DNA of 64,000 bases from an uncultured bacterium (GTDB lineage: Bacteria; Bacteroidota; Bacteroidia; Bacteroidales; Muribaculaceae). Made by a program: the position numbers and the translations under genes. The notes under the pieces are model-generated. The model made no database searches. It worked only from the letters and a program-made list of their open reading frames with translations, and was not told the origin of the DNA. Location of the stretch: positions 1 to 64,000 of the forward strand of contig CAJMMT010000012.1 in assembly GCA_905214715.1 (NCBI GenBank), in the 5' to 3' direction. The first letter of the stretch is position 1. The number at the start of each line of letters is the position of its first letter. Shown here piece after piece: positions 1 to 8,700 of the stretch.

Positions 1-2
1 CA

Positions 3-107
3 TCGGCGGAATCCTTCAATGCAAAAATCAAAGCTTTCAGAACTCAGTTCCGCGGAGTAGGTGACATCAGATTCTTCATGTTCAGACTCGCTACACTATA
101 CTCTTGA
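3..107 (+). CDS. Transposase, C-terminal fragment (cut by window edge)
   Basis: An open frame enters from the left edge and stops with TGA at 105-107, giving 34 residues rich in the pattern SFNAKIKAFRTQFRG followed by FFMFRL. From memory this matches the extreme C terminus of ISL3-like/ISAon1-type transposases common in Bacteroidales (established family knowledge, no search done). The rest of the gene lies outside the window. The bases after the stop (about 108-190) may hold the end of the insertion sequence, but I could not define a terminal inverted repeat with only one end visible. Confidence 0.55.
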   Translation, partial: SAESFNAKIKAFRTQFRGVGDIRFFMFRLATLYS

Positions 108-196
108 CAACTTCCCCACCCACCGGGAATATCCGCTGACCCCAAATGTCCAACCTGCCCAAAACTATGCTGTAATCGGATGGATATAAAAGAAAA

Positions 197-227
197 CAAG
201 CAATTAGATTTTGTATCTAACTGCTTG
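197..227 (-). terminator. Terminator of the tRNA operon
   Basis: Read on the minus strand, a 13-bp stem with one mismatch (CAAGCAGTTAGAT pairing with ATCTAATTGCTTG, loop ACAAA) is followed by TTTTCTTTT. It lies 17 bases beyond the CCA end of tRNA-Lys, as expected for an intrinsic terminator closing the tRNA transcript. Confidence 0.75.
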
Positions 228-243
228 CTTATCAGTGTTTTAT

Positions 244-319
244 TGGTGATCCGCGTGGGGCTCGAACCCACGACCCCAACATTAAAAGTGTTGTGCTCTA
301 CCAGCTGAGCTAGCGAATC
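244..319 (-). tRNA. tRNA-Lys (anticodon TTT)
   Basis: On the minus strand the gene starts GATTCGC at 319 and its acceptor stem pairs with GCGGATC, with one T-G wobble. The D arm (GCTCAGCTGG), the T arm (GTTCGAGCC) and the anticodon loop with TTT are all present. Discriminator A is at 247 and the CCA end is encoded at 246-244. It is the last gene of a minus-strand tRNA operon and lies 44 bases from the upstream tRNA-Asn. Confidence 0.95.
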
Positions 320-363
320 TAACCTTTGTTCAGCATAAAGTCGATATCGCTATCGACTCTGTC

Positions 364-440
364 TGGCGCTTCAAGATGGGCTTGAACCAACGACCCCCTG
401 ATTAACAGTCAGGTGCTCTAACCAACTGAGCTATTGAAGC
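364..440 (-). tRNA. tRNA-Asn (anticodon GTT), copy 2 of the operon, CCA encoded
   Basis: On the minus strand the gene begins GCTTCAA at 440. It has a perfect 7-bp acceptor stem with TTGAAGC, a D arm GCTCAGTTGG, anticodon loop GTT, and a T arm GTTCAAGCC. Discriminator G is at 367 and CCA is encoded at 366-364. Its body is identical to the other intact tRNA-Asn at 616-689, but only this copy encodes CCA. Confidence 0.95.
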
Positions 441-476
441 ATTTTCTGAGTGTTTTTACCGTCTCCACGGATTTGC

Positions 477-524
477 GCTTCGTCAGGTGCATATTGACTT
501 TTAGGCCAACTGAGCTATTGAAGC
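477..524 (-). pseudogene. Decayed tRNA-Asn fragment
   Basis: Reading minus from 524, the 5' half of tRNA-Asn is intact (GCTTCAATAGCTCAGTTGG). The sequence then degenerates and jumps to a 3' acceptor-like end, so about 25 internal bases are missing or scrambled. It cannot form a tRNA. It lies between two intact identical tRNA-Asn genes and probably arose by unequal recombination between them. Confidence 0.7.
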
Positions 525-533
525 ATTTTTGTT

Positions 534-581
534 ACTTCGTCAGGTGCAGATTGACTTTCAGGCCAACTGAACTGTTGAAGC
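534..581 (-). pseudogene. Second decayed tRNA-Asn fragment
   Basis: This is a near-copy of the fragment at 477-524, offset by 57 bases. It carries the same GTCAGGTGCA core, the same GACTTT-AGGCCAACTGA stretch, and point changes in the acceptor and D arm (for example GAACTGTTGAAGC for GAGCTATTGAAGC). Together the two form a short tandem repeat of broken tRNA-Asn copies inside the operon. Confidence 0.65.
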
Positions 582-615
582 AATTGCGAGTGTTTTTACC
601 GTCTCCACGGATTTG

Positions 616-689
616 CGCTTCAAGATGGGCTTGAACCAACGACCCCCTGATTAACAGTCAGGTGCTCTAACCAACTGAGCTATTGAAGC
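616..689 (-). tRNA. tRNA-Asn (anticodon GTT), first in operon, CCA not encoded
   Basis: This is an intact cloverleaf on the minus strand starting GCTTCAA at 689, identical in its body to the tRNA-Asn at 364-440. Discriminator G is at 616 and the next bases are CAA, so CCA is not encoded and must be added by nucleotidyltransferase. It is the promoter-proximal gene. The next 92 bases or so downstream hold two broken copies. Confidence 0.92.
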
Positions 690-763
690 ATTTCTTTGAG
701 TGAAACCGTCTCCACGGTTTGCGGATTTCCCGGCTTGCCGGGGTGTTTCCCTCAATTGCGTGG

Positions 764-795
764 CAAAGTTAAGACTATTTTTGAAACTATGCAAA
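764..795 (-). promoter_or_regulatory. Promoter of the tRNA operon
   Basis: On the minus strand a -33 box TTTG (792-795) is separated by exactly 20 bases from a -7 box TAACTTTG (764-771), a perfect match to the Bacteroidota consensus TTTG/TAnnTTTG. Transcription would start near 757 and run into the first tRNA-Asn. Bases 796-915 hold nothing else I can identify. Confidence 0.85.
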
Positions 796-915
796 TTTTT
801 TGGCGTTTTTTTGTGAGCGCTCCCATATTTTTACATCAGGATTCCGGATCTTTTATTTATCCATGAACTGTCGCTAATGCTTATGGTGTGGGGTATCGTG
901 CATGTAGTTAGCTTG

Positions 916-1617
916 TTAGCGTTTTGTTCTATGCCTATAGTCCTCAATGTGCTTCATGCAGATTCCCCGCAGTCGTCGGCTGCATCGGTTTGCCAACGGC
1001 ATGTAGATGAAATCCGGAAGGATATCCTTTAACTTCTCCTTCATGAAGAAAAGCATTCTTTTATGGAAAGGCATACCGAATTCACAGAAGCAGCATGGCG
1101 TCTGCCAGTTTTCTCCATATTCACACCTGATCATGCCCATGTAATCGGAATGGGTCATGAATGTATGCCCCTTGAACTCTATGGGTTCCGGTTCCCTCAT
1201 AAAAAAATCAGGGATAAGATTGCCGCTGCATTCCCATATTCCGTCGGGTTCGCGAACAAAGAAGTACAAGTCTATGTATTCCCCGTCTTTCATAAGGGAA
1301 TACAGTCCGCGACGGTCATATCTCACCAGCTCCAGTCCCTTTTCTTTCAGAAGCGGAAGTATCGACAGGAACTTCTGTCTATACTCATCTTTAAGAGTAA
1401 GGTCTATGTCCTCATCGTGGGTGATGAAGTCATGTTCGCGCACAGCCCCGAGCAATGTCCCGTAGCTTAACATGAAACTGATGCCGTGGGCATCAAGAAT
1501 ATCTTTTAACAACAGTAAGTTTTCCAGAGCCTTCTCCTTTTCTATCGGTTTCACTCCCGGATAGAGTGCTCTTGTCTTATAATGGAATTTACCGTCAGGT
1601 GTCTGTATATAAGCCAT
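916..1617 (-). CDS. LicD-like nucleotidyltransferase-fold protein
   Basis: This 233-residue protein has the LicD/fukutin-type signature: SYGTLLGAVR at residues 51-60 followed by HDEDIDL at 67-73, where paired acidic residues would bind metal. In this family the domain transfers phosphocholine or similar phospho-groups onto surface sugars, and the real substrate here is unknown. There is no signal peptide, so it acts in the cytoplasm. It lies downstream of a glycosyltransferase on the same strand, separated by a 110-bp purine-rich spacer (pyrimidine-rich on the coding strand), so co-transcription is plausible. The pair looks like a small surface-glycan decoration cassette. The family call is fairly sure and the substrate is not. 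Confidence 0.75.
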   Translation of the reverse strand: MAYIQTPDGKFHYKTRALYPGVKPIEKEKALENLLLLKDILDAHGISFMLSYGTLLGAVREHDFITHDEDIDLTLKDEYRQKFLSILPLLKEKGLELVRYDRRGLYSLMKDGEYIDLYFFVREPDGIWECSGNLIPDFFMREPEPIEFKGHTFMTHSDYMGMIRCEYGENWQTPCCFCEFGMPFHKRMLFFMKEKLKDILPDFIYMPLANRCSRRLRGICMKHIEDYRHRTKR

Positions 1618-1727
1618 GATAATTGAGTAAAAGGAGAAAGGAGTATTCCGAGGAGAACTGTAAGAGATGATCAGGAGGAGAAAGGTGAAGTCTGAGGAGC
1701 GGGGTAGGGTGGAGGGGAGTCGGAGTG

Positions 1728-2639
1728 TCAGCGAGACAGTATCTTTTTCAGTCGATTCTTCACCGGCACCGGTATCAGTCGCGTCAGATATGCGTGCAGT
1801 GTATGGTCATTCCGGTAGAACTGCCGCTCGAAAGGCAGGTATGGGCATACGTAATGAGGCGGTGTCAAGGGAAAGACAAGTTCTTTCCATGGCAGTTCCA
1901 CATGCGATAGCGAGGTGTGGGTGGCATTCGCGTCGTTGCCGATGTTGCTTATCTGGTTGCTCGCAGGATAGATGCACAGCTGGTTTTGCGCGGCAAGAGA
2001 AAAATACCATTGCCAGTCCCAAGCCGATACATGCCCCCGGTCGATACATTTCAATTCAAAATGCCATTTGCCTGTGTCCCGTCCCTGATATCCGCTGTTG
2101 GCCAATATGGATTCGGCATAAACATCCTTACGCCACTCCATAGGAAAGTCCATATTGCGCCAGGCTCTTCTCCAGGTGGCCCACCCCCAGCAGCTCTTGA
2201 ACCTTGAAAAGAGGTAGGAGTATGGATAATCCTTAAGATGTATGGCGTTGAATCCGGCTATCATTCCTATGCGGGTATCTTCGGCAAAGCGTGTCAGCAT
2301 TTCGCTCGCGAAGGGAAAGAACGTAGGGGAGGCTATGCAGTCATCTTCAAGAATAATACCCGCTTCCTCATTCTCGAACAACCAGTCGATGGCTGTGAAA
2401 ACCCCGCGGCCGCATCCTAAATTGCGTTCCTGAAACAAAGTCCTGACCTCGCATTCCCAATCGATACTGTCAATTACGCTCTTGCGTACGTCGGCCACAA
2501 TTCCGGACTCCCGGGTATCTCTGGCGCCATCCGATGCGAGATAAAGCCGGCGCGGCTTCACTCTGCGGATCGATTCCAGCGACTTCAGGGCCGTTTCCTT
2601 GCGGTTGAAGACTATGAACAGTATCGGAATATCATACAT
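1728..2639 (-). CDS. GT-A fold glycosyltransferase (GNT-I/GT2-like)
   Basis: This 303-residue cytoplasmic glycosyltransferase opens with a short beta strand (PILFIVFNR, residues 5-13). It carries an ILEDDC motif at 97-101, equivalent to the DxD metal/nucleotide-sugar site of GT-A enzymes, and SCWGWATWRRAW at 149-160, a hallmark of bacterial GNT-I-like transferases. It probably adds a sugar to a surface polysaccharide or LPS; donor and acceptor cannot be read from sequence. It is first of a two-gene unit with the LicD-like gene. A candidate promoter lies at 2737-2768, and a 20-bp tandem duplication lies in its leader. Confidence 0.8.
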   Translation of the reverse strand: MYDIPILFIVFNRKETALKSLESIRRVKPRRLYLASDGARDTRESGIVADVRKSVIDSIDWECEVRTLFQERNLGCGRGVFTAIDWLFENEEAGIILEDDCIASPTFFPFASEMLTRFAEDTRIGMIAGFNAIHLKDYPYSYLFSRFKSCWGWATWRRAWRNMDFPMEWRKDVYAESILANSGYQGRDTGKWHFELKCIDRGHVSAWDWQWYFSLAAQNQLCIYPASNQISNIGNDANATHTSLSHVELPWKELVFPLTPPHYVCPYLPFERQFYRNDHTLHAYLTRLIPVPVKNRLKKILSR

Positions 2640-2661
2640 ATCTTTAGATGAAACCAGGCGC

Positions 2662-2701
2662 CGGAATATTACCCTATAATACGGAATATTACCCTATAAT
2701 A
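2662..2701. repeat. 20-bp perfect tandem duplication in a leader
   Basis: CGGAATATTACCCTATAATA occurs twice back to back with no mismatch. It lies in the 5' leader of the glycosyltransferase gene, between its candidate promoter and its start. Such repeats can change copy number by slippage. Confidence 0.9.
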
Positions 2702-2736
2702 TTGGTGTAAGGGATTGGACCGCCTTATTTCAAAGA

Positions 2737-2768
2737 CAAATATACTAAAAAAAACATAATTGGGCGAA
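2737..2768 (-). promoter_or_regulatory. Candidate promoter for the glycosyltransferase unit
   Basis: On the minus strand TATATTTG (2737-2744) is a perfect -7 box. Twenty bases upstream is TTCG in place of TTTG, one mismatch. A transcript would start near 2730 and include the tandem repeat at 2662-2701. Confidence 0.55.
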
Positions 2769-2941
2769 TGTAGCATAAATGAAAGGTATCCTGTCGCCGA
2801 AACCGACTGTCGCCACAGGTTGCAGATGTAAAAATAGTTTCATATCATGCAAGATTTGTAACAATCTTAATCTTTTGATAAAAAATATTTTAGACTGCCG
2901 TAAAAGTAAATTATCTTTAGCCGCGAATCCACTATATTCTC

Positions 2942-5728
2942 ATGAACCCGCGAAAAACAGTATCGATTTTTATTATCATTATAATTTCGGTTATGGGAAT
3001 AATATCATGTTCCCGACAGCCGCATCCCAAGTTTCATATCGGAGTCTCGCAGCCATGTCATGATGAGTGGCGAGAGAAGATTAACAATGAGATAAGGCGA
3101 GAAATGCTGTTTCACGATGATGTCGAGGTCGAATTCCGTTCCGCCGACAACGACAGCCGTCGCCAGATAGAAGATATAAGACATTTCATTGAGGCGGGAG
3201 TGGATTTGATAATAGTGGCTCCCAACGAGGCCCAGACCGTAACGCCTATTCTCAAAGAGGCTTTCGACCGTGGTATAGCGGTGGTTACATTCGACCGCAA
3301 CGTTTACGGTGATGCCTATACCTCTCACTTCGAACCAGACAATGAGGAGATAGGGCATTTAGCCTCCCTTTATGCCCGTCATATAGTCCCCGGAATGGTG
3401 AACGCGCTTGAAATCAGAGGTCTCGATTACTCGACTCCGGCCCAGCAGCGGCACGCCGGGTTTGTGCGCGATGTAGACTCAGTCGATAATTTCTCGGTGA
3501 TAAGCGTCGGAGGTACATGGAGTGCCAATTCAGCCGTGGCGATCACCGATTCAGTATTGAGGATACATCCGGAAATCAATGTGATATATGCCCACAACGA
3601 CGGCATGGCTATTGCCGCTTCTAAAACGGCACGTTCAATGGGAAGGCATGATATCAGGATTATCGGCACAGATGCCGCGCCTGTTCCCGGACTAAAGGCT
3701 GTAGACGACAGTGTTATCGACGCCACGGTTATTTATCCTACTGAAGGTGGACGCGTATTTCGCTCGGCTGTCGACATCCTGCATGGCAAGCGTGTCCCGA
3801 AAGATGACCATTTAGGCAACAATTCTGTGGTAGACCGCTCTAATGCCGATATCCTGATAAGACAGAACGATTTGCTGAAAGCAGAAACCGATAAGGTTGA
3901 GAAACTGAAAGCAGCGAATGTGGAGCTTGACAAAAGCCGACGTGCGAAGACGAAGCATGTATACATCCTTATGGCTTCGGCGTTCGTGCTATTGCTCGCT
4001 CTTGTTATTCTTTTCCTTTACCTTCGTCAGATCAGACGTTACCACCGCATGCTGGCCGACAAAAACAGCCAGCTTGAAGATGAGCAGCGGAAACAGAAGG
4101 AACTTTACGACAGGCTTGAAGAGGCTACACGCTCAAAACTTATTTTCTATACCAATGTCTCTCATGACCTTCGAACACCTCTGACTCTCATAGCCGGACC
4201 TATTGAAAAAGTGAGCGCGTCGCCGGGACTGGATAAAAGCGACCGCGAGCTTCTGACGCTTGCTCGCCGCAATGTCTCGATACTTCGCCGACTTATAAAT
4301 CAGATTCTCGATTTCCGTAAACTCGACAATGGTAAAATGAGCCTGAATCTGAGCGAGGCTGATTTTATGGCTCTCGCATCCGAGTGGGCAGCTTCTTTCC
4401 GCTCGCTTGCCAACGAGCGCGACATAAACTTTGAAATAGACCTGCAGACGCAATCTTCAAAGGATGCCCCTTCTACTCTCGCAATCGATGTAGACAAGAT
4501 AGAGCGTGTGGTGTTCAATCTGCTTTCAAACGCATTTCGGTTCGTCCCCGACAACGGTAGGGTGATTTTCCGGGCTCGAATCGATGATCGGGAACTTGTA
4601 TTTACAATTGAAGATTCGGGTCCGGGGATAAAGCCCGATGAACTTACAAAGATATTCGAGCGGTTTTATCAGGCGGAGAACTATACCGCCAATGGTTCCG
4701 GCATAGGCTTGGCGTTATCCAAGTCTCTGGTTGAACTGCATAACGGCACTATTACGGCGGCCAGTTCACCGGGTGAACTTACGCGCTTCACCGTCGCCAT
4801 TCCTGTAAGGCATGTTGAAAACGCTTATTCTGCCGATAATTTAAAACGCGATATGGCCGGTGAGCTTGTGCGGCTACGCGAGCCTGTGAGGGTTGGTCAG
4901 CCGGATCTCCCTCTGGAAGACGATGACCCGAAACCGCTGTTGCTTATAGCAGACGACAACGAGGATCTGCGACTGTTGATACGCGACATGCTCTCCGATA
5001 CATTCCGGGTGATAGAGGCCGCAGATGGTCCGCAGACGATTGCTATCGCCACGCGGTATGTACCCGATATCGTGGTCTGCGACATAATAATGCCCGGTAT
5101 GCAAGGCACTGAAGTATGCCGGATATTGAAGGAGGAGGTCTCCACATCACATATTCCTGTTCTGATGCTTACTGCCTGTATTCACGATGAGCAACGCATA
5201 GCGAGTTATCGTAACGGGGCTGACGGATTCCTTGAAAAACCGTTTGATCGCGACATGTTGCTGGCACGTTGTATCAATCTGCTTGAAAACCGGAAACGTA
5301 TATCTCCCGAAAATGCATTACGATTACAGGATGCCGGGCCCGATACGCACCGTCGTGGTAATGAGCCGGCCGATGATACCGTTCTTGCGCTCGAGAGCGA
5401 GTTTTACAGTGAGTTTCTGCGTATAGTACGTCCGATGTTGAGTAACGCCGACCTCAACACAGAGGCTATAGCGTCTAAAATCGGCCTCGGACCGGCGCAG
5501 CTTACACGCAAGATAAAGGCCCTGACAAATTATACTCCTATAGAGATAGTTCGCAAGATGCGGCTGCAGCATGCCCATACAATGCTGATGTCCACTGAGC
5601 GGAGCATATCGGAGATTTCGTATGCATGCGGTTTTTCCTCTCCGGCATATCTTTCCAAATGTTTTAAGGATGTCTACGGAATGTCGCCGCGTGATTTCAG
5701 AGCATCGTTAGGTAGAAACGAAAAGTAG
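2942..5728 (+). CDS. Hybrid two-component system sensor-regulator with PBP1-type periplasmic domain
   Basis: This 928-residue one-polypeptide signalling protein starts with a hydrophobic leader ending in a lipobox-like ISCS (about 1-24). It continues with a periplasmic sugar-binding-protein-like domain (about 25-310), a transmembrane helix (about 343-365), and a HisKA/HATPase kinase with phospho-His408 in VSHDLRTPLT. A receiver domain has phospho-Asp714 in VCDIIMPG, and an AraC-type DNA-binding domain ends the protein (about 830-928). The architecture is that of the fructose-sensing regulator of Bacteroides fructan loci (BT1754 type), and the convergent neighbour is a GH32 protein, so fructose or a fructan product is the inferred signal. 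It is expected to sit in the inner membrane and act as both sensor and regulator. The start is the only ATG before the leader. Confidence 0.9.
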   Translation: MNPRKTVSIFIIIIISVMGIISCSRQPHPKFHIGVSQPCHDEWREKINNEIRREMLFHDDVEVEFRSADNDSRRQIEDIRHFIEAGVDLIIVAPNEAQTVTPILKEAFDRGIAVVTFDRNVYGDAYTSHFEPDNEEIGHLASLYARHIVPGMVNALEIRGLDYSTPAQQRHAGFVRDVDSVDNFSVISVGGTWSANSAVAITDSVLRIHPEINVIYAHNDGMAIAASKTARSMGRHDIRIIGTDAAPVPGLKAVDDSVIDATVIYPTEGGRVFRSAVDILHGKRVPKDDHLGNNSVVDRSNADILIRQNDLLKAETDKVEKLKAANVELDKSRRAKTKHVYILMASAFVLLLALVILFLYLRQIRRYHRMLADKNSQLEDEQRKQKELYDRLEEATRSKLIFYTNVSHDLRTPLTLIAGPIEKVSASPGLDKSDRELLTLARRNVSILRRLINQILDFRKLDNGKMSLNLSEADFMALASEWAASFRSLANERDINFEIDLQTQSSKDAPSTLAIDVDKIERVVFNLLSNAFRFVPDNGRVIFRARIDDRELVFTIEDSGPGIKPDELTKIFERFYQAENYTANGSGIGLALSKSLVELHNGTITAASSPGELTRFTVAIPVRHVENAYSADNLKRDMAGELVRLREPVRVGQPDLPLEDDDPKPLLLIADDNEDLRLLIRDMLSDTFRVIEAADGPQTIAIATRYVPDIVVCDIIMPGMQGTEVCRILKEEVSTSHIPVLMLTACIHDEQRIASYRNGADGFLEKPFDRDMLLARCINLLENRKRISPENALRLQDAGPDTHRRGNEPADDTVLALESEFYSEFLRIVRPMLSNADLNTEAIASKIGLGPAQLTRKIKALTNYTPIEIVRKMRLQHAHTMLMSTERSISEISYACGFSSPAYLSKCFKDVYGMSPRDFRASLGRNEK

Positions 5729-5748
5729 TCGGCTCATTGGCCGACTAC
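5725..5748. terminator. Hairpin shared by two convergent stop codons
   Basis: GTAGTCGG (5725-5732) pairs with CCGACTAC (5741-5748) around a short loop. The TAG of the regulator gene (5726-5728) is inside the left arm and the TGA of the convergent GH32 gene (5734-5736) is in the loop, so the genes are only 5 bp apart. It probably ends transcription in both directions, although U-tracts are short. Confidence 0.6.
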
Positions 5749-8700
5749 CATCTTTTCTCCTATACCTTTATGTACCCGGATATATATTCCCGGTTGGGTA
5801 GGTTCTGAGACTTCTATTCCTTGCAGTGTGAACCATCTCGGGCTTGCTTCCGCGTCTGCCGATACCTCTGTAACACCGCTGCCGGATGTTACCGGCGACA
5901 GATAATAAAGTATGTTGGAAGTAAGCCTGTCGATATTGCTCTGATATGGATTTGTCGTACCGTCTATCGGAGCTATCTGATAGGCGGCAAGACCATTGGT
6001 TATTATAGTCCCTTTACGTTGTTTCACCTTGTCGGCCGCGATACTCTTTTTATTGGAGCCGGTAGGTAGGAATTCTATTATACCTCCGCGGTCCTGTCCT
6101 CCGCTGTGGCCCCATGTGCCCAATACTCGTGCATTGTTGTCTTGGCAGAACTTGTCATGACCTCCGAAGTCGTTGAGCCGCCACATCACGTTGCGGTCAT
6201 AGTGCTTGGTGCCCAGACCTAAAAGCGTTATTACCTTGCCGTAGTCCGTTTCATCATACGGTATGTCGGTGAAGATAGGATGTCCCGACCAGTCAGTATC
6301 GTATGCATGGATATTTGTCTGCCAAAGGTCATTGCGTGTGAACGATGCCTTGGGGTCTGTATCGCCGAATTCGGCGGGCTGCCCGGCTGTGCGTCCGATC
6401 GCGGTGATAAGCTGGCTGGCGTGTTTCGACAGGTAGAGGTTGCCGCCATCGGCCACATACTTTTTCAGTGCCGATATGAGATTGCTGTTTTTTGCGGCAG
6501 CGGGGAGGTTATCCCATCCTGCTTTAATATTGTCGCGCTCGATATGCATCCAGATGCAATCGTATACAGATGCCCGGATCGCGGTGGGATTGTTGTAGAT
6601 TATCGTTCCATGAGGGAATATTGAGCGGAAAAGGTCGGCCGCGCCATGTTCCTGCAGATTGCCGTTCAATTCCTCTTCATTATCATAGACTACATAGAGA
6701 GCTGCTTTGCCAGTAGACTCAAGTACCTCCGGTTCGACAGGTTCCGTAGGAGTTATAGGTTCTTCTCGACAGTCCCCCTCCTTTATCATGTATGCCTCCA
6801 ACCCTGTCAGCAGGGTGTTGCCGTTAGAGAATACCTCTATCAGGTCATGTTCCATACTCGACGGGAACACACGTACCGAGGCCGCGTAACGGTCGTTGAG
6901 GAATATGTCTACGATTGAATGGTCTATGAACAGGTGAATCTTGAACTCTTCACCCTTGGCCGGATAAATTTCCAGAGTATGTGCCATTTCTTTTGACCCG
7001 TAGTTCTCACCTACGATATCGTTTACATTTAGCCTGACTTCGTGGGAATCGGGATTATATGTCAGCTTACCGCATCTGCCGTTCTTATCTTCAAGAAACT
7101 TTATTCCGAACGAAGCCTCGCCCACTCTGAAAGTCGCGCATATCTCGGCCTGACGTCCCCTTACGGGGTTCAACGCCATTTTTCCATTGAGTCTCGTAGG
7201 CTGATCAAGCAGATAGTAAGTGGTCCCACGCATTTTCTCGTATCCTGCGAAAGGTTTCTGGCAGAGTCTGCCTTCACTATCGATGTATAGCGTTCTTGGC
7301 AGCGAATAGAGGTGTGCGTAACCGTGGTTCACATTCCAGTCAGTAGGCATTTTGTCAGCCACTATACCGATGGCAATGAGATTGCCGTTTTTGTCAGCAC
7401 CTATAGAGGGCGACATTAGTCCGTATCCGTCATGAGCAAGGAAATCGAACTGCCGCCGCGGAGTATAGTTCACGAATTTTCCGTTGCCGTCTATGTCTCC
7501 TATGCGGTAGGTGCACACAACTCCGTCCGGACTTGTGGGTGTGAATGTCATCAGCCACTTGCCGTTCGGCAGTTTGGATATATTAGGCATTTCGGTAAAA
7601 CCTGATTCTCCTTCACAGAAATTATAGAAACTTCCGTGATTCGACCACCCGTTGCCATTCCAGCGGTATTGGCGCAGATAGCCGTTGTCTCCTATCACAA
7701 AATAAGCGTTGTCGGCATCCGTACGGAAAAAATATGTGTCGCGCTGTGTGTCGTTATATTTGTCTATGTATGTGGCCGGTTTTCGCCACTCTCTCAGGTG
7801 TTCCGTGTCATCGCAAGTTGCCATTGCCGAGTAGGATTCTCCCGGGCCGTATCCTACTCCTGTATAGAGTATCGCCGGTTTGCCTCCCGTTATCTGTTCG
7901 TCGGTAAACAGACATCCCGACCAGCATCCGCGAAGGTCGAAGTTTGTGGTAGGCCAAATAGCCGGCTTATCATCATGCCAGTCATACAGGTTTTCCGACA
8001 CTATGTGTCCCCAGTGAGCATGCGACATTACCGGTGCGGAGCCTGTGCGCTGAAAGAACACATGGTATCTTCCGTCGCCCGGATTGTAAAACAGCCCGTG
8101 GGTCTCGTTGGTCCAGTTCATGCCTGGCTGACCGTGAAAGCGTGCGCGTAGCCTGTCGTTCTTATAACGGTCTTTCGGCAGATTGAGATCAGCATATGTT
8201 GATGTATATGCCGGTGTTATGGCCTCGTCTCTTATAGTGATATAGTCTATAGCTCCGTTGAAGTCTCCTGTACGCACACCGGCAAGTGTGTCGTTGTTAT
8301 ACAGGTCTCTGCCTATCAGCAGCCGGTGGTCTGTTATCTTCACGCCGCTCCCGGCCACAGTCTGATTCTTTACCAGCCTCCCGTCAAGATAGAGTTTCAC
8401 CCGGTTACCGTCTACGGTTGCTGTCAGTTCATGCCATTGCCATAGTTGAAGCAATTCTATCCCTTCGACTGTAACAGCCTGACCTCCGATATATGTTTTG
8501 AAAGCGAATTTACCGGTTCTGCCGAGCATGAAGGCGAAGCCGCTTTTATTGTCATCGTCAAGACAATCGGCTATATATCCCCATCTGTTGTTGGCATCGG
8601 CGTTGTCTGCTGAGATTATTACGTTGGTATCGATGGCGAACGCTATGCTCACGCTCATCTTATCGCCGTCTATTATATTCCCTACGCGGGCGTTTATGAA

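Noticed and set aside
434..634. 66-residue plus-strand frame with an internal protein repeat (LTFRPTELLK twice)
   Set aside because: The repeat is only the translation of the duplicated tRNA-Asn fragments on the opposite strand.
1667..2207. Plus-strand frames of 96-158 residues opposite the glycosyltransferase gene
   Set aside because: These are antisense shadows of a well-supported gene, rich in Arg/Cys/Pro and without family signatures.
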